Below, one piece after another: positions 46,005 through 46,016 of a stretch of DNA of 46,016 nt (position 1 is the stretch's first letter; each line of letters begins with the position of its first letter). The DNA is from Bacillus pumilus. Its GTDB lineage: Bacteria; Bacillota; Bacilli; Bacillales; Bacillaceae. The notes under the pieces were generated by a model, which saw only the letters and a program-made list of their open reading frames with translations, was not told where the DNA came from and did no database searches. Where the stretch lies: assembly GCF_002744245.1 (NCBI RefSeq), contig NZ_NKHG01000093.1:1-46016 (forward strand), in the 5' to 3' direction. The translations under genes were made by a program, and so were the position numbers.

Positions 46005-46016
46005 TCAGATTGTTGA

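Overview
The window looks like a chromosomal segment of a Bacillus of the B. pumilus / B. safensis / B. altitudinis group. From about 9.6 kb to 45.9 kb most genes follow the order I know from B. subtilis: ytcI-sspA-thiI-nifZ-braB-ezrA-hisJ-refZ-ytsP-rpsD-tyrS-acsA-acuABC-ccpA-aroA-ytxJHG-murC-sftA-ytpRQP-ytoQ. The proteins match those families closely. A family I.4 lipase of B. pumilus type sits between rpsD and tyrS. There are no rRNA or tRNA genes and no CRISPR array.

Layout. (1) 1-9.5 kb is accessory: a Fur-controlled hydroxamate-siderophore binding lipoprotein; a complete bceRSAB-type two-component/ABC module for peptide-antibiotic sensing and detoxification; an amidohydrolase; a quinone-reductase-like flavoprotein divergent from a MarR regulator, with palindromic operators between them; a decayed small membrane-protein gene; and a LysE/ArgO-type exporter. 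(2) 9.5-22.3 kb is core: an acyl-CoA synthetase (ytcI), a spore SASP, the nifZ-thiI pair for 4-thiouridine, two tandem BrnQ-type branched-chain amino-acid transporters (the first with a CodY box next to its promoter), ezrA, hisJ, refZ, a free-methionine-sulfoxide reductase and rpsD with a long leader. (3) 22.3-27.6 kb is a second accessory block inserted between rpsD and tyrS: a BclA-like spore-surface protein, a flavodoxin-fold oxidoreductase convergent with an HxlR regulator, a dead IS3-family element, a frameshifted isochorismatase-family hydrolase, a small membrane protein and a secreted lipase. (4) 27.6-34.6 kb is the acetate-utilisation region: tyrS with a Tyr T-box, acsA divergent from acuABC with two candidate cre sites, and ccpA. 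AcuA and AcuC acetylate and deacetylate AcsA, and CcpA would repress both promoters. (5) 35-46 kb is core: aroA (chorismate mutase-DAHP synthase), the general-stress operon ytxGHJ with a sigma-B promoter, murC, sftA, then ytpPQR headed by a PfoR-like membrane protein, and ytoQ.

Departures from the B. subtilis arrangement: the diguanylate-cyclase gene (dgcP/ytrP) is missing between ytsP and rpsD; the sodium-stator genes motPS are missing between acuC and ccpA; braB is duplicated in tandem; and a PfoR-like gene stands where ytoP would be expected. I did not find a clearly new defence or biosynthetic system. The least explained items are the BclA-like protein with a very short collagen stretch, the HxlR/oxidoreductase pair, the duplicated BrnQ genes and several orphan hairpins. 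All family assignments were made by eye from motifs, lengths and gene order, without database searches.
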